This document shows positions 9,857 to 18,999 of a stretch of 64,000 nucleotides of DNA, piece after piece. The translations under genes and the position numbers were made by a program. Within the stretch, counting starts at the first letter, position 1, and each line of letters begins with the position of its first letter. The notes under the pieces were generated by a model, which was not told the DNA's origin, made no database searches, and was given only the letters and a program-made list of their open reading frames with translations. The stretch lies in contig NZ_KB903833.1 of NCBI RefSeq assembly GCF_000379825.1, positions 311,022-375,021 of the forward strand, written 5' to 3'. This DNA comes from Longispora albida DSM 44784 (GTDB lineage: Bacteria > Actinomycetota > Actinomycetes > Mycobacteriales > Micromonosporaceae).

Positions 9857-11545
9857 TCAGCCCTGGGCCGGCTTCGGGACCTCGCCGGACTCCCGCATCG
9901 GGATGCGGACGCCACGGCTGTCCGCGACCTCGTCGGCGATCGGGTAACCGGCGTCCACGTGCCGGATCACGCCCATGCCCGGGTCGTTGGTCAGCACGCG
10001 CTCGATCTTCTGCGCCGCCAGCTCGGTGCCGTCGGCGACCACGACCTGGCCGGCGTGGATGGACCGGCCGATGCCGACGCCGCCGCCGTGGTGCAGGCTG
10101 ACCCAGCTCGCGCCCGAGGCCGTGTTGAGCAGGGCGTTGAGGATCGGCCAGTCGGCGATCGCGTCCGAGCCGTCGGCCATCGCCTCGGTCTCCCGCTGCG
10201 GGGAGGCGACCGAGCCGCAGTCGAGGTGGTCGCGGCCGATCACGATCGGAGCCGACAGCTCGCCGCTGGCCACCATCTCGTTGAACTTGAGGCCAGCCAG
10301 GTGCCGCTCGCCGTAGCCGAGCCAGCAGATCCGGGCCGGGAGGCCCTGGAAGGCGACCTTCTCCCCCGCCATCGTGATCCAGCGGTGCAGCGACTCGTTC
10401 TCGGGGAAGAGTTCGAGGATCGCCTGGTCGGTCTTGCGGATGTCCTCCGGGTCGCCGGACAGCGCAGCCCAGCGGAACGGGCCCTTGCCCTCACAGAACA
10501 GCGGCCGGATGTAGGCAGGCACGAAGCCGGGAAAGTCGAAGGCCCGCTCGTAGCCGCCGAGCTTGGCCTCGCCGCGCAGCGCGTTGCCGTAGTCGAAGAC
10601 CTCGGCACCGGCGTCCTGGAAGCCGACCATCGCCTCCACGTGCTTGGCCATCGAGGCACGCGCGCGGTCGGTGAACTCGGCGGGCTTCTTCGCCGCGTAG
10701 TCTGGGCCGTCCTCGACGGAGACTCCCTCCGGCAGGTACGACAGCGGGTCGTGGGCGCTGGTCTGGTCGGTCACGATGTCGATCGCGACACCCCGGCGGA
10801 GCAGCTCGGGGAACACGGTCGCGGCGTTGCCGACGACACCGATCGAGCGCGGCGTCCGGCTGGCCTTCGCAGCCAGGGCCTTCTCCACGGCCTCGTCCAG
10901 GTTGCCGGCGACCTCGTCCAGGTACCGGGTCTCGACGCGGCGGCGCAGGCGGACCGGGTCCACGTCGACGATCAGGCACACGCCGTCGTTCATCGTGACG
11001 GCGAGCGGCTGGGCGCCACCCATGCCGCCGCAGCCGCCGGTCAGGGTCAGGGTGCCGGCCAGGGTACCGCCGAAGCGCTTGTTGGCCACGGCCGCGAAGG
11101 TCTCGTATGTGCCCTGGAGGATGCCCTGCGTGCCGATGTAGATCCAGGAACCGGCGGTCATCTGGCCGTACATGGTCAGGCCGAGCGCCTCCAGCCGGCG
11201 GAACTCCGGCCAGTTCGCCCAGTCGCCGACCAGGTTGGAGTTGGCGATGAGGACACGCGGCGCCCACTCGTTCGTGCGGAACACGCCGACCGGACGGCCC
11301 GACTGGACCAGCAGGGTCTCGTCAGCCTCCAGAGTGGACAGCGCCCGGGTGATCGCCTCGAAGCTGGCCCAGTCCCGGGCAGCCTTGCCGGTGCCGCCGT
11401 AGACCACCAGGTCGTCGGGGCGCTCGGCCACGTCCGGGTCGAGGTTGTTCAGCAGCATCCGCAGCGCTGCCTCGGTCTGCCAGTTCTTCGTGTTCAGCTC
11501 GGTGCCGTGCGGGGCCCGCACGGTGCGAGGACCTGGGGTGGTCAT
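9857..11545 (-). CDS. hutU: Urocanate hydratase
   Basis: Urocanase adds water to urocanate to give 4-imidazolone-5-propionate, using tightly bound NAD+ as electrophile. The 562-residue length is typical. The glycine-rich NAD site is at about 170-180 ([11 protein letters not shown]), and the conserved [12 protein letters not shown] segment with its cysteine is present. The start ATG overlaps the hutH stop codon (ATGA), which indicates translational coupling inside the hut operon. Confidence 0.97.
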   Translation of the reverse strand: MTTPGPRTVRAPHGTELNTKNWQTEAALRMLLNNLDPDVAERPDDLVVYGGTGKAARDWASFEAITRALSTLEADETLLVQSGRPVGVFRTNEWAPRVLIANSNLVGDWANWPEFRRLEALGLTMYGQMTAGSWIYIGTQGILQGTYETFAAVANKRFGGTLAGTLTLTGGCGGMGGAQPLAVTMNDGVCLIVDVDPVRLRRRVETRYLDEVAGNLDEAVEKALAAKASRTPRSIGVVGNAATVFPELLRRGVAIDIVTDQTSAHDPLSYLPEGVSVEDGPDYAAKKPAEFTDRARASMAKHVEAMVGFQDAGAEVFDYGNALRGEAKLGGYERAFDFPGFVPAYIRPLFCEGKGPFRWAALSGDPEDIRKTDQAILELFPENESLHRWITMAGEKVAFQGLPARICWLGYGERHLAGLKFNEMVASGELSAPIVIGRDHLDCGSVASPQRETEAMADGSDAIADWPILNALLNTASGASWVSLHHGGGVGIGRSIHAGQVVVADGTELAAQKIERVLTNDPGMGVIRHVDAGYPIADEVADSRGVRIPMRESGEVPKPAQG

Positions 11546-13065
11546 GCGATCTCCTTGTTGACGGCGGCGAGCAGGGCGCCAGAGGCGATGAGTTCTTCGG
11601 CGGCCGCGATCTCCGGCGCCAGGTGACGATCCGGTCCAGGGCCTTCCACGTGTACCCGCAGAGCGGCCACAGCCGCCCCCGTCGCGGCACCCGGGGTCAG
11701 CGGCTTGCGCAGGTCGATCGCCCGGGCTGCGGTGAGCAGCTCGATCGCGAGGACCTTGCGGAGCGCGTCCACCGAGCGGCGGAGCTTGCGCGCGGCGCTC
11801 CAGCCCATCGACACGTGGTCCTCCTGCATCGCTGAGGACGGGATCGAGTCGACGCTGGCCGGGTTCGCCAGGCGCTTGAGCTCGCTGACCAGCGCGGCCT
11901 GCGTGTACTGGGCGATCATGTGCCCGGAGTCCACGCCCGGGTCGTCGGCGAGGAAGGCCGGCAGGCCGTGCGAGCGGGCCACGTCGAGCATCCGGTCGGT
12001 CCGGCGCTCGGCGATGCTCGCCAGGTCGGCGATCGGGATGGCCAGGAAGTCCAGCGCGTAGGCGACCGGAGCCCCGTGGAAGTTGCCGTTGGACTCGACG
12101 CGGCCGTCGGGCAGGACGACCGGGTTGTCGACGGCGCTGGCCAGCTCCCGGCCGGCCACGGTCGCGCAGTAGTCGGCGGTGTCGCGCACGGCCCCGTGGA
12201 CCTGCGGCGTGCAGCGCAGCGAGTAGGCGTCCTGGACCCGGTTGCAGTCCGGGCCCCGGTGGCTTTCCATGATCTTCGAACCGGCGAGCAGCTTGACCAG
12301 CCGGGCGGCCGCGACCTGCTGGCCGGGGTGCGGGCGCAGGGCGTGCAGCTCCGGTGCGAAGACCCGGTCGGTCGCCAGCAGCGCCTCGATGGTCATCGCG
12401 GCCGTCACGTCGGCGACGTCGAGCAGGTCCCGCAGGTCCTCCAGGGCGAGAACGAGCATGCCGAGCATGCCGTCCGTGCCGTTGATGAGGGCCAGGCCCT
12501 CCTTCTCGCGCAGCTCGACGGGCTCGATGCCGGCGTTCTTCAGCGCGGCGGCGGCATCCTGCAGCTCGCCGTTCACCCGGACCTGGCCCTCGCCCATCAG
12601 GGCCAGCGCGCAGGCGGACAGCGGGGCGAGGTCACCGGAGCAGCCGAGCGAGCCGAACTCGTGCACCACCGGAGTGATCCGGGCGTTGAGCAGGGCGGCC
12701 ATCGTCTGCGCCGTGCCGGGCCGCACACCGGTCCGGCCGGTGGCGAGGGTGTGCAGGCGCAGCAGCATGAGCGCCCGGACGACCTCCTCCTCCACCTCGG
12801 GACCGGCGCCGGCCGCGTGCGAGCGGACGAGCGACTTCTGGAGCTGCGCGCGCAGCTCGGGCGCGATGTGCCGGGTGGCGAGCGCGCCGAAGCCGGTCGA
12901 GACGCCGTACGACGGGGTCTCGGCCTCCGCCAGGGCCTCGACGGCCGTGCGGGACTGGGCGAGAACCTCCAGCGCGGCATCGGTCAGCTCGACGGCAGCG
13001 CCGTGCCTGGCGACCGCGACGACCTCTGCTGGGCTAAGGGGGGCTGGGCCGACGAGTACCTTCAT
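11542..13065 (-). CDS. hutH: Histidine ammonia-lyase
   Basis: HutH eliminates ammonia from L-histidine to give urocanate, the committed step of histidine degradation. The 507-residue protein has the segment that cyclises to the MIO electrophile, here Cys142-Ser143-Gly144 ([12 protein letters not shown]). Cysteine at the first position is allowed in the family pattern. Other conserved parts are YGVSTGFG near residue 53 and [14 protein letters not shown]. The start is taken at MKVLVGP; an ATG three codons upstream (MVGMKV) is also possible, and neither has a strong ribosome-binding site. It is the first gene of the operon and divergent from the IclR gene. Confidence 0.95.
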   Translation of the reverse strand: MKVLVGPAPLSPAEVVAVARHGAAVELTDAALEVLAQSRTAVEALAEAETPSYGVSTGFGALATRHIAPELRAQLQKSLVRSHAAGAGPEVEEEVVRALMLLRLHTLATGRTGVRPGTAQTMAALLNARITPVVHEFGSLGCSGDLAPLSACALALMGEGQVRVNGELQDAAAALKNAGIEPVELREKEGLALINGTDGMLGMLVLALEDLRDLLDVADVTAAMTIEALLATDRVFAPELHALRPHPGQQVAAARLVKLLAGSKIMESHRGPDCNRVQDAYSLRCTPQVHGAVRDTADYCATVAGRELASAVDNPVVLPDGRVESNGNFHGAPVAYALDFLAIPIADLASIAERRTDRMLDVARSHGLPAFLADDPGVDSGHMIAQYTQAALVSELKRLANPASVDSIPSSAMQEDHVSMGWSAARKLRRSVDALRKVLAIELLTAARAIDLRKPLTPGAATGAAVAALRVHVEGPGPDRHLAPEIAAAEELIASGALLAAVNKEIA

Positions 13066-13118
13066 GCCCACCATCACACCGGCTGGAGCCCGCCGGGCGA
13101 AGGGCTTCCAGCCGATTG

Positions 13119-13138
13119 CTGTCTGGTATACCAGACAG
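13119..13138. promoter_or_regulatory. Palindromic operator between hutH and the IclR regulator
   Basis: This is a perfect 20-bp palindrome with core GTCTGGTATACCAGAC. It sits about 50-70 bp upstream of hutH and directly against the GTG start of the divergent IclR gene. IclR proteins bind such palindromes, so this is the probable site controlling both transcripts. Binding itself is inferred. Confidence 0.75.
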
Positions 13139-13927
13139 GTGACCAGTAACGTTCCGGCGCTCCGCCAGGGGCTCGGCATCCTCCTGCACCTGGCCAGCAG
13201 GCCCGGCCCGCAGTCGGCGTCGGTGCTGGCCAGGGAGCTGGGGCTGCCCAGGTCCACGACGTACCACCTGCTCGCCGAGCTGGCAGAGGCCGGTTTCGTG
13301 ACCCACCTGCCGGAGGAGCGGCGGTACGGGCTGGGTGTCGCGGCCTTCGAGCTCGGCTCCGCGTACCTGCGCCACGAGCCACTGGAACGCCTGGCCCGCC
13401 CGCTCCTCCAGGGTCTCGTCGACGCGACCGGCCGGACGGCCCACCTCGGCGTCCTCCACGGCGCCGAGACGCTCTACCTGCTCAAGGAGCAGCCCAGGAA
13501 CCCGCAGACCCTCGTCACCGACATCGGCGTCCGGCTCCCGGCCCAGCTGACGGCCGCGGGCCGGGCGCTGCTGGGGCACCTGCCGGCCGCCCAGGTCCGG
13601 GCACTGTTCCCGCGCGTCTCGTCCTTTGTGGACCGGACCGGCCGCGGACCACGCTCCCTCGCGGCCCTCCGGCGGCTGCTCGCGGCCGAGCAGGACTGGA
13701 GCGTGGAGGACGGGTACGTGACCCCGGGCTTCGCCTCCGTCGCCGCCGCCTGCTTCGACCACGGTGGCCGTCCCGTGGCCGCGATCAGCGTGACCTTCCG
13801 CCACCTCTGTGAACCAGCCGGGCGGACTGCGGAGTGCGGCGTGCGGTGGCCGGAGCTGGCCGCCGAGGTACGAGCGGCGGCAGCCCAGCTCACCAGCCGG
13901 ATCGGCGGGCACGCTCCGCCATCCTGA
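13139..13927 (+). CDS. IclR-family regulator of the hut operon
   Basis: This 262-residue protein has the IclR layout. An N-terminal winged helix-turn-helix lies at about 5-70 (SASVLARELGLPRSTTYHLL). The ligand-binding domain follows (LGVLHGAETLYLLKEQ, RLPAQLTAAGRALLGHLP, PVAAISVTF). The GTG start comes immediately after the 20-bp palindrome, with no ribosome-binding site. The transcript may therefore be leaderless, or its promoter may be overlapped by the operator, which would give tight autoregulation. Divergence from hutH makes it the likely regulator of histidine catabolism. Urocanate would be a plausible effector, but that is inference. Confidence 0.9.
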   Translation: MTSNVPALRQGLGILLHLASRPGPQSASVLARELGLPRSTTYHLLAELAEAGFVTHLPEERRYGLGVAAFELGSAYLRHEPLERLARPLLQGLVDATGRTAHLGVLHGAETLYLLKEQPRNPQTLVTDIGVRLPAQLTAAGRALLGHLPAAQVRALFPRVSSFVDRTGRGPRSLAALRRLLAAEQDWSVEDGYVTPGFASVAAACFDHGGRPVAAISVTFRHLCEPAGRTAECGVRWPELAAEVRAAAAQLTSRIGGHAPPS

Positions 13928-13981
13928 ACTCGCGGTGCCCCAGCAGCCGGCTGATCCGGCCCGCCGGACGGCCTTTAGGGT

Positions 13982-14869
13982 GTGGCCGTGGCGAGCAACG
14001 ATCTTGATGAGCTGGCGCGGCGGTTCGAGGAGCACCGGCGGCAGCTGAAGAGCGTCGCGTACCGCGTGCTCGGTTCACTCTCCGAGGCCGACGACGCCGT
14101 GCAGGAAGCGTGGATCCGGCTCAGCCGCACCGACGCCGCCACTATCGACAACCTCGGGGCCTGGCTGACCACAGTGGTCGGACGGATCTGCCTCAACGTC
14201 CTCCGGGCCCGCACCGCCCGCCGCGAGGACGTGCTGGACTTCGCCGCCTCCCCCGACCCGGTCATCAGCTACGAGGACAGCGCCGATCCCGAACGGGAGG
14301 CCGAGCTGGCCGACTCGGTCGGGCTGGCCCTGATGGTCGTGCTCGGCACGCTGTCCCCGGCCGAGCGGCTGTCGTTCGTCCTGCACGACATGTTCGCCGT
14401 GCCGTTCGAGGAGATCGCTCCCGTTCTCGGCAAGACACCGGCCGCCACGCGGCAGCTCGCCAGCCGGGCGCGGCGGCGCGTCCAGGGCCACGCCCCGGTA
14501 CCCGATCCCGACCTGGGCAGGCAGCGCGAGGTGGTGAGCGCCTACTTCGCTGCCGTACGCGACGGCGACTTCGAGCGGCTGCTCACGATCCTGCACCCGG
14601 ACGTCGTGATCCGCTCGACCGGCGGCCCGGCCCGGCCGGCGCTCAACGTCATGCTGTCGGGCGCGAGGACCGTCGCCGGGCAGGCTGTGCTGTTCGGCCA
14701 GTTCGCGCCGCACGCCCGGGCGGCCCTCATCAACGGCGCGGCGGGCGTGGTCGTGGTCGCGAACGGCCGGCCGGTGGCGACCATGGCCTTCGTCGTCACG
14801 GACGGGCTGATCGTCGCGATCGACGTACTCGCCGACCCGGCCCGCCTCACCCAGCTCGGCGTCGGCTAG
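13982..14869 (+). CDS. ECF41-like sigma factor with C-terminal SnoaL-like domain (SigJ type)
   Basis: This 295-residue extracytoplasmic-function sigma factor has region 2 at about 10-80 (RVLGSLSEADDAVQEAWIRL) and region 4 at about 125-175 (LSPAERLSFVLHDMFAVPFEEIA). A SnoaL-like extension at about 185-295 (AYFAAVRDGDFERLLTILHPDVVIRS) is the hallmark of the ECF41/SigJ group, in which the C-terminal domain modulates activity in place of a separate anti-sigma factor. The usual carboxymuconolactone-decarboxylase neighbour is not seen. Its last 4 bp overlap the convergent ferredoxin gene. Starts at 13982 or 13988 (both GTG) are possible. Confidence 0.92.
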   Translation: MAVASNDLDELARRFEEHRRQLKSVAYRVLGSLSEADDAVQEAWIRLSRTDAATIDNLGAWLTTVVGRICLNVLRARTARREDVLDFAASPDPVISYEDSADPEREAELADSVGLALMVVLGTLSPAERLSFVLHDMFAVPFEEIAPVLGKTPAATRQLASRARRRVQGHAPVPDPDLGRQREVVSAYFAAVRDGDFERLLTILHPDVVIRSTGGPARPALNVMLSGARTVAGQAVLFGQFAPHARAALINGAAGVVVVANGRPVATMAFVVTDGLIVAIDVLADPARLTQLGVG

Positions 14870-15078
14870 GAACGGGGCTCGATCCGGAGCGCTCCGGACG
14901 GGCACCGGCCGACCTGGGCGATCACGGCGCCCGCCTCGGCGGCGTCCGGCAGGATCCACGGCCGCCTGCCCGTGTCGAAGACCTCCGGCAGGCCGGCCAC
15001 GCACCGGCCGGCATGCCGGCACAGGTCCCCGTCGAAGCTCACCGTGACCTGCTCTCCGGGGTAGCTCTTCCGGCTCAT
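14866..15078 (-). CDS. Small ferredoxin-like protein (divergent mono-cluster 4Fe-4S type)
   Basis: This 70-residue protein has the spacing CRHAGRC followed by a distant CPSGAL, typical of the divergent single-cluster ferredoxin domain often paired with small GNAT proteins. The visible cysteines (3 in all) could hold a 3Fe-4S or incompletely ligated 4Fe-4S cluster. It would act as a soluble electron carrier. Its start overlaps the stop of the upstream GNAT gene by 4 bp (ATGA), so the two are coupled. Confidence 0.85.
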   Translation of the reverse strand: MSRKSYPGEQVTVSFDGDLCRHAGRCVAGLPEVFDTGRRPWILPDAAEAGAVIAQVGRCPSGALRIEPRS

Positions 15079-15380
15079 GGCAGGTCGAACCTCTCCCGCT
15101 GGGTTTCCGGCACCAGATCCAGGTAAGCGGGGTGGCGCTTGATGTAGGAGCGGACGTACGGGCAGAACGGCAGGACAGCGAGGTCGCGGGACCTGACGTC
15201 GTCCAGGGCGTACCGCACGAGCTGCCCGGCCAGCCCCCGGCCGCCGAAGACCTCGGCGATCTCGGTGTGCGTGAAGGAGATCTGCCCAGCGGCCAGCCGG
15301 TACTCCGTGAGGCCCGCCAGCTCCCCGTCGACGTGGATCTCGTACCGGTTCAGGTCCGGCGCGTCCTTGACATCGATCAT
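15075..15380 (-). CDS. Small GNAT-family N-acetyltransferase (COG2388 type)
   Basis: This 101-residue protein is of the short YjdJ/NATD1 type. It contains HVDGELAGLTEYRL, the ITFxHTE-like segment ISFTHTEIAEVFGG and the acetyl-CoA-binding RGLAGQLVRYAL, ending PYVRSYIKRHPAYLDLV. The substrate is unknown. The start MIDVKDAPD is chosen because the longer open frame upstream runs into the MHYT gene in another frame. It lies 17 bp after the MHYT gene and is coupled to the ferredoxin gene. Pairing of this GNAT with a mono-cluster ferredoxin is common in actinomycetes. Confidence 0.88.
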   Translation of the reverse strand: MIDVKDAPDLNRYEIHVDGELAGLTEYRLAAGQISFTHTEIAEVFGGRGLAGQLVRYALDDVRSRDLAVLPFCPYVRSYIKRHPAYLDLVPETQRERFDLP

Positions 15381-15397
15381 GTACAGAGCGTAACCAG

Positions 15398-16294
15398 TCA
15401 GGGCGTGCGCAGGGGCCTGGACGGTGCTGGCCGGGGTGAGGCCGCTGGCCGGGCCAGTGGCCGGGAGGCTGGTGGCGTGGAACGGGCCACCCGCCGGGGC
15501 AGCAGCGCTCCGGCCCGCTCCGGCGGCAGGTCCGACAGCGGGGACAGCCCGGCGACGATGTCGGCCTCGTCCTCGGCCGGCGGGGCCAGCACGCTGAAGA
15601 TCAGGCCGACCAGGGCGCAGCTCACCAGCAGGGTGATCGGGGCGACCAGGAGGAAGGGGTTCACCCCGTCGACCGGCCCGTCGATCCGGTGCAGGTGGAC
15701 CTCGACGCCGAACATCGCGGTGTAGTGCATGCCGACCACGGCCACGCCCATGATCAGGGCGGCGACGACGATCGGGCCCCAGCCCCGGACGTTCACGGTG
15801 AACCACAGCGCCACGGCCGAGGCGACGACGGCGATCAGGACGGACGCGGTGAAGACCACGGGGTCGTACGCGATCGAGCCGCCGACCCGCATCGCCGCCA
15901 TGCCGGTGTAGTGCATCGCGGCCACGCCGAGGCCGGCGAAGATGCCGCCCAGCATGATCCGGAGCAGGGATGCCTGGCCGTGGCCCACAATGAACAGTCC
16001 AATCCCGACGGCCAGCACCGCGATCAGCGCACTGGCCGTGGTGAGCGACACGTCGTACCTGACGATCGAGCCCGGCACGTCGAAGCCGAGCATGGCGATG
16101 AAGTGCATCGGCCAGATCCCGGTACCTCCGATGGCCAGCGCGCCCAGGACGAGCCACTTCTCCCGGTGGGCACCGGCACGGGCCTCACGGGCCCGCGCTG
16201 TGCAGATCAGGCCGATCGCGCAGCCGAAGGCCGCAATGACATACGAGACCACCGGGTTGATCCAGCCATATGCAAACTGTTCGATCTCGGCCAT
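15398..16294 (-). CDS. MHYT-domain integral membrane sensor
   Basis: This 298-residue protein has about seven transmembrane helices and three MHYT-type motifs (MHFIAML near 74, MHYTGM near 130, MHYTAM near 195). The motifs are thought to bind copper and sense a diatomic gas or redox signal. A proline/serine/arginine-rich cytoplasmic tail of about 60 residues follows, with no GGDEF, EAL or kinase domain, so any output must come through a partner. The start MAEIEQF has a GGAGG ribosome-binding site. It heads an operon with the GNAT and ferredoxin genes. Confidence 0.9.
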   Translation of the reverse strand: MAEIEQFAYGWINPVVSYVIAAFGCAIGLICTARAREARAGAHREKWLVLGALAIGGTGIWPMHFIAMLGFDVPGSIVRYDVSLTTASALIAVLAVGIGLFIVGHGQASLLRIMLGGIFAGLGVAAMHYTGMAAMRVGGSIAYDPVVFTASVLIAVVASAVALWFTVNVRGWGPIVVAALIMGVAVVGMHYTAMFGVEVHLHRIDGPVDGVNPFLLVAPITLLVSCALVGLIFSVLAPPAEDEADIVAGLSPLSDLPPERAGALLPRRVARSTPPASRPLARPAASPRPAPSRPLRTP

Positions 16295-16493
16295 AACGCC
16301 CTCCGGTCTTCGCGATACGACCCATTGAGCCATCGACATCGGGTACGGGATCGCACATGCTGTGCGGGTGCGGCGACTTTGTCCCAAGATCAGATTTTGG
16401 TGGTGTGATCCACGGACAAGTCGGGCGGGGAACACGGCCGCCCTACCGTAACGTTTGGCTGGGTGAAGCAGGCGTGAAACTTAGGGAGCGATA
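16295..16493. promoter_or_regulatory. Divergent promoter region between the MHYT operon and trx
   Basis: These 199 bp separate two outward-facing genes, so both promoters lie here. The stretch around 16379-16410 is AT-rich relative to its surroundings. I cannot fix individual promoter boxes. Confidence 0.4.
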
Positions 16494-16847
16494 GTGGCAA
16501 CGGTCACAGTCACCAAGGACAACTTCAACGACGTCGTCGGCAACAACGACTTCGTCGTCCTCGACTTCTGGGCGAGCTGGTGCGGGCCGTGCGTGCGGTT
16601 CGCCCCGACCTTCGAAGCCGCCTCGGAGACCCACGAGGACATCGTGTTCGGCAAGATCGACACGGAAGCCGAGCAGGAACTGGCCGCGACCTTCGGCATC
16701 CAGTCCATCCCCACGCTGATGATCGTGCGCGACAAGACCGTCGTGTACTCGCAGCCGGGCGCGCTGCCGGCCGCCGCCTTCGAGGACCTGCTCCAGAAGG
16801 CCCGCGACCTCGACATGGACAAGGTCAAGGAAGACGCCTCTGAGTAG
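16494..16847 (+). CDS. Thioredoxin
   Basis: This 117-residue protein has the thioredoxin fold and the redox-active Cys30-Gly-Pro-Cys33 (FWASWCGPC), followed by IPTLMIV with the cis-proline. It reduces disulfides of cytoplasmic proteins. The GTG start has an AGGGAG ribosome-binding site 6 bp upstream. The C-terminal tail is acidic and longer than in TrxA of Escherichia coli. It stands alone, without a thioredoxin reductase nearby. Its TAG stop is the first base triplet of a nested-hairpin repeat. Confidence 0.95.
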   Translation: MATVTVTKDNFNDVVGNNDFVVLDFWASWCGPCVRFAPTFEAASETHEDIVFGKIDTEAEQELAATFGIQSIPTLMIVRDKTVVYSQPGALPAAAFEDLLQKARDLDMDKVKEDASE

Positions 16848-16984
16848 TGCCGACCCGGTGAGCGAAAATCTGAGCTGCGCAACGCAGAAGCCCGTGTACA
16901 ACCAGTACACGGGCTTCCGCGTCTGCGATCAGATTTCCGCTCACCGGGCCACCTCGCCTCAGATCAAGATCAAAGGCGAGGATC
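16845..16984 (+). repeat. Nested-hairpin intergenic repeat, copy A
   Basis: This is one of three related copies (see 44776-44934 and 50917-51078). It begins at the trx stop codon (TAGTGCCGACCCG). A 19-bp outer arm (one mismatch; CCCGGTGAGC near 16854 with GCTCACCGGG near 16939) encloses a perfect 13-bp inner stem (16887-16899 with 16905-16917) around loop AACCA. After the outer arm comes CCACCTC, then the GATCA-rich tail CAGATCAAGATCAAAGGCGAGG. The last part can form a further 7-bp stem, CCTCGCC/GGCGAGG. The copy separates trx from the convergent amine oxidase gene. Confidence 0.8.
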
Positions 16985-16992
16985 AAGCCTGC

Positions 16993-18528
16993 TCATACCG
17001 TGATGAGTTCGCGGGCGGTTTCGGGGGCTGGGAGGCTGTGGATCGTGGCGGCGGCGCGGATGCCCGACTCGAGAGCGCCCTGGATCCACGCGTGGTAGAG
17101 CGAGCAGTGCTCGCCCGCGAAGTAGATCCGGCCCTCCGGCGCCAGGATGTGCTTCTGCATCCGGGTCGCCTGGCCCGGCTCGAACTGCGCGAAGGCCCCG
17201 CCGGCGTAGGGATCGCTGAACCAGGCGTGTGACGCGCCCACCTCGAACTCCTCCCGGATCTCCGGATGGATCTTCGCGACGTCCTCCAGCGCCTCCTCGA
17301 TCCGGTCCTTCTCGGACATCGAACCCCAGCGCAGCGCGTCCTGGCCCCAGGTGTAGCTGGCGAGCAGGATGCCGCGCTCGGAGTCCGGGTCGGCGGCCGA
17401 GGGGTAGACGACGCGGCGGATCGGCAGATCGGTGGCCGTCGTGCCGCCGACGATCCCGTACGGCTCGCTTTCCCAGAACCGCCGGCGCACCTGGAACAGG
17501 ATCTTCGTCGACGCGTTGTACCGCAGCTCGCGGATCGCCTGCCGCTTGGACGGCGACAGGGCCGGGCTGACCTCGATGTTGCTGAGCACCGGGAACGGCA
17601 GCGTGCAGATCGCGTAGTCGCCGCGCTCGGAGAACCGGCCGGCCGCGTTGGCATAGTGGACAGTCACCCCGTCGGCGTCCTGCTCGATCGCCTTCACGGC
17701 CGCGCCGAACCGGACGCACTGCTCGATCCGCTCGTAGAACGCCCGGGCCAGCAGGTCCGTGCCGCCCTCGATGTACCTCATGTCCTCGAAGGACCGGCCG
17801 ATCAGCTCGAAGAACTGCTCGATGACCGCGGTGTTCATGTTCTGCTCGCGGAAGCTGAGGATCGCGTACATCTCGATCGCGCCCTCCGACCAGCCCTTGT
17901 GCTCCAGGAACTCCCGCAGCGACATGTCGTCGTACTGCTGGACGATCCGCTCCCAGCCCGCCTGGCCAGCCTCGTCGTACGCCTGCTTGATCTCCGCCGT
18001 CGCCTCGTCCCACATCTGCATCCACGTCTTGCCGCGCTCGGCCTCGGTCAGCTGGAACGGCAGCCGCCCCGGGTCGGCGTCGGCGTCGGCGAACGTCATC
18101 GTCCGGCCGGCCACGTGCAGCAGTGTCCGCGCGTTGCCCATCACGAACGGCCGCATCTTCAGCCCGAACAGCTTGCAGTACTCCAGGGTCAGGGTGTGCA
18201 CGCGCGGGATGCGCATCGCGCCGGCTTCCGCGTACAGGCCGGGGGCGAAGTCGCGCATCGTGTAGACCCGGCCGCCGACCCGGTTCTGGGCCTCCAGCAC
18301 GACCGGCTCGTGGCCCTGCCGCTGGAGTTCGAACGCCGCGACCAGCCCGGCCATGCCAGCCCCGATCACGATCACCCGCTTCGGGTGCTGCTCGCGGCGG
18401 CCCAGGCCAGCGGTGACGACGTCGAGGATGGAGTCAGGTACCGGCGCGGCCGCGGCTGGCGATGGCCGCCCGCTGGGTTCTGGCAGTCCTCCGGCACCCG
18501 CTGGCAGGGCATTGGCTGGTTCGGACAT
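16993..18528 (-). CDS. Flavin-dependent amine / L-amino-acid oxidase
   Basis: This 511-residue FAD enzyme has the dinucleotide-binding motif at about 52-80 (VIVIGAGMAGLVAAFE and NRVGGR), the substrate domain, and the C-terminal FAD-contact segment FAGEHCSLYHAWIQGALESG. It oxidises an amine or amino acid to the imine with release of hydrogen peroxide. The exact substrate cannot be read from sequence. The first 45 or so residues are proline/alanine-rich and show no clear signal peptide. The start MSEPANA has a GAGGGGGA ribosome-binding site. A longer upstream frame runs into the glycine riboswitch and is rejected. Confidence 0.88.
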   Translation of the reverse strand: MSEPANALPAGAGGLPEPSGRPSPAAAAPVPDSILDVVTAGLGRREQHPKRVIVIGAGMAGLVAAFELQRQGHEPVVLEAQNRVGGRVYTMRDFAPGLYAEAGAMRIPRVHTLTLEYCKLFGLKMRPFVMGNARTLLHVAGRTMTFADADADPGRLPFQLTEAERGKTWMQMWDEATAEIKQAYDEAGQAGWERIVQQYDDMSLREFLEHKGWSEGAIEMYAILSFREQNMNTAVIEQFFELIGRSFEDMRYIEGGTDLLARAFYERIEQCVRFGAAVKAIEQDADGVTVHYANAAGRFSERGDYAICTLPFPVLSNIEVSPALSPSKRQAIRELRYNASTKILFQVRRRFWESEPYGIVGGTTATDLPIRRVVYPSAADPDSERGILLASYTWGQDALRWGSMSEKDRIEEALEDVAKIHPEIREEFEVGASHAWFSDPYAGGAFAQFEPGQATRMQKHILAPEGRIYFAGEHCSLYHAWIQGALESGIRAAATIHSLPAPETARELITV

Positions 18529-18776
18529 GGCCGTCCCCCTCGACGCTCCGGCCGCCTGGGCCTGGCCCGGCCGCCGATCCGATCTTCCGGCTCTTCCGCC
18601 AGGGTAGGCTCGGCCGCGCGGCCGGTGGCCTGGTTCGCGGACTTTAGGGCACATTGGCGTTCCGGGTACACAAAATTGGGTTTTGCCAATTGCCCAGCCC
18701 AGCAGCTGGGACCCTGCCTTGACCGCCTCCCCGGCAGGCACCTAGGCTCAGCGCCACAACTGCACAAGCCCATGAT
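18529..18776. promoter_or_regulatory. Promoter region for the amine oxidase and riboswitch-gcvTH transcripts
   Basis: These 248 bp lie between divergent genes and include the inverted repeat AATTGG-GTTTTG-CCAATT near 18676, within an AT-rich patch beginning GGGTACACAAAATTGGG. This is a possible operator or promoter of the gcv transcript. No more can be said from sequence. Confidence 0.4.
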
Positions 18777-18970
18777 CCCGGGCGGGAGAGACGGCCAGTC
18801 CCAATGGCCGCGCCGAAGGAGCAAGACTCCCCGCACACTCTCAGGCCCAGTTACCGCCCGGGTTAGGCAACTCTGGAAAGCAGTCCCGGTCACGCCGGGG
18901 CTCACCCACGGTGCAAGCCGCTCCCGGAAACGGGCGGTGAAGCTCTCAGGTTCCGATGACAGAGGGGGAG
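18777..18970 (+). ncRNA. Tandem glycine riboswitch
   Basis: Two glycine aptamers stand in a row. Aptamer 1 spans 18777-18862 and is closed by CCCGGGCGG/CCGCCCGGG, with the conserved GGGAGAG, GCCGAAGGAGCAA and CTCTCAGGC elements. Aptamer 2 spans about 18871-18966 and is closed by CTCTG/CAGAG, with GGTGCAAGCC, GGCGGTGAAGCTCTCAGG and CCGATGACAGAGGGGG. Only about 8 nt separate them. The riboswitch ends 30 bp before gcvT, so glycine binding would switch on expression of the cleavage system. In actinomycetes control is usually at translation initiation or transcription. No obvious terminator follows here, which favours translational control. Confidence 0.95.
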
Positions 18971-18999
18971 GCACACCCAATCGACCGTGGGAGCCTCCT

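Noticed and set aside
11542..13065. Cysteine in place of alanine in the MIO triad of hutH as a defect
   Set aside because: The family pattern allows Cys-Ser-Gly at this position, so the enzyme is expected to be active.
17266..18999. Upstream extension of the gcvT frame
   Set aside because: It crosses the glycine riboswitch and lies antisense to the amine oxidase gene.
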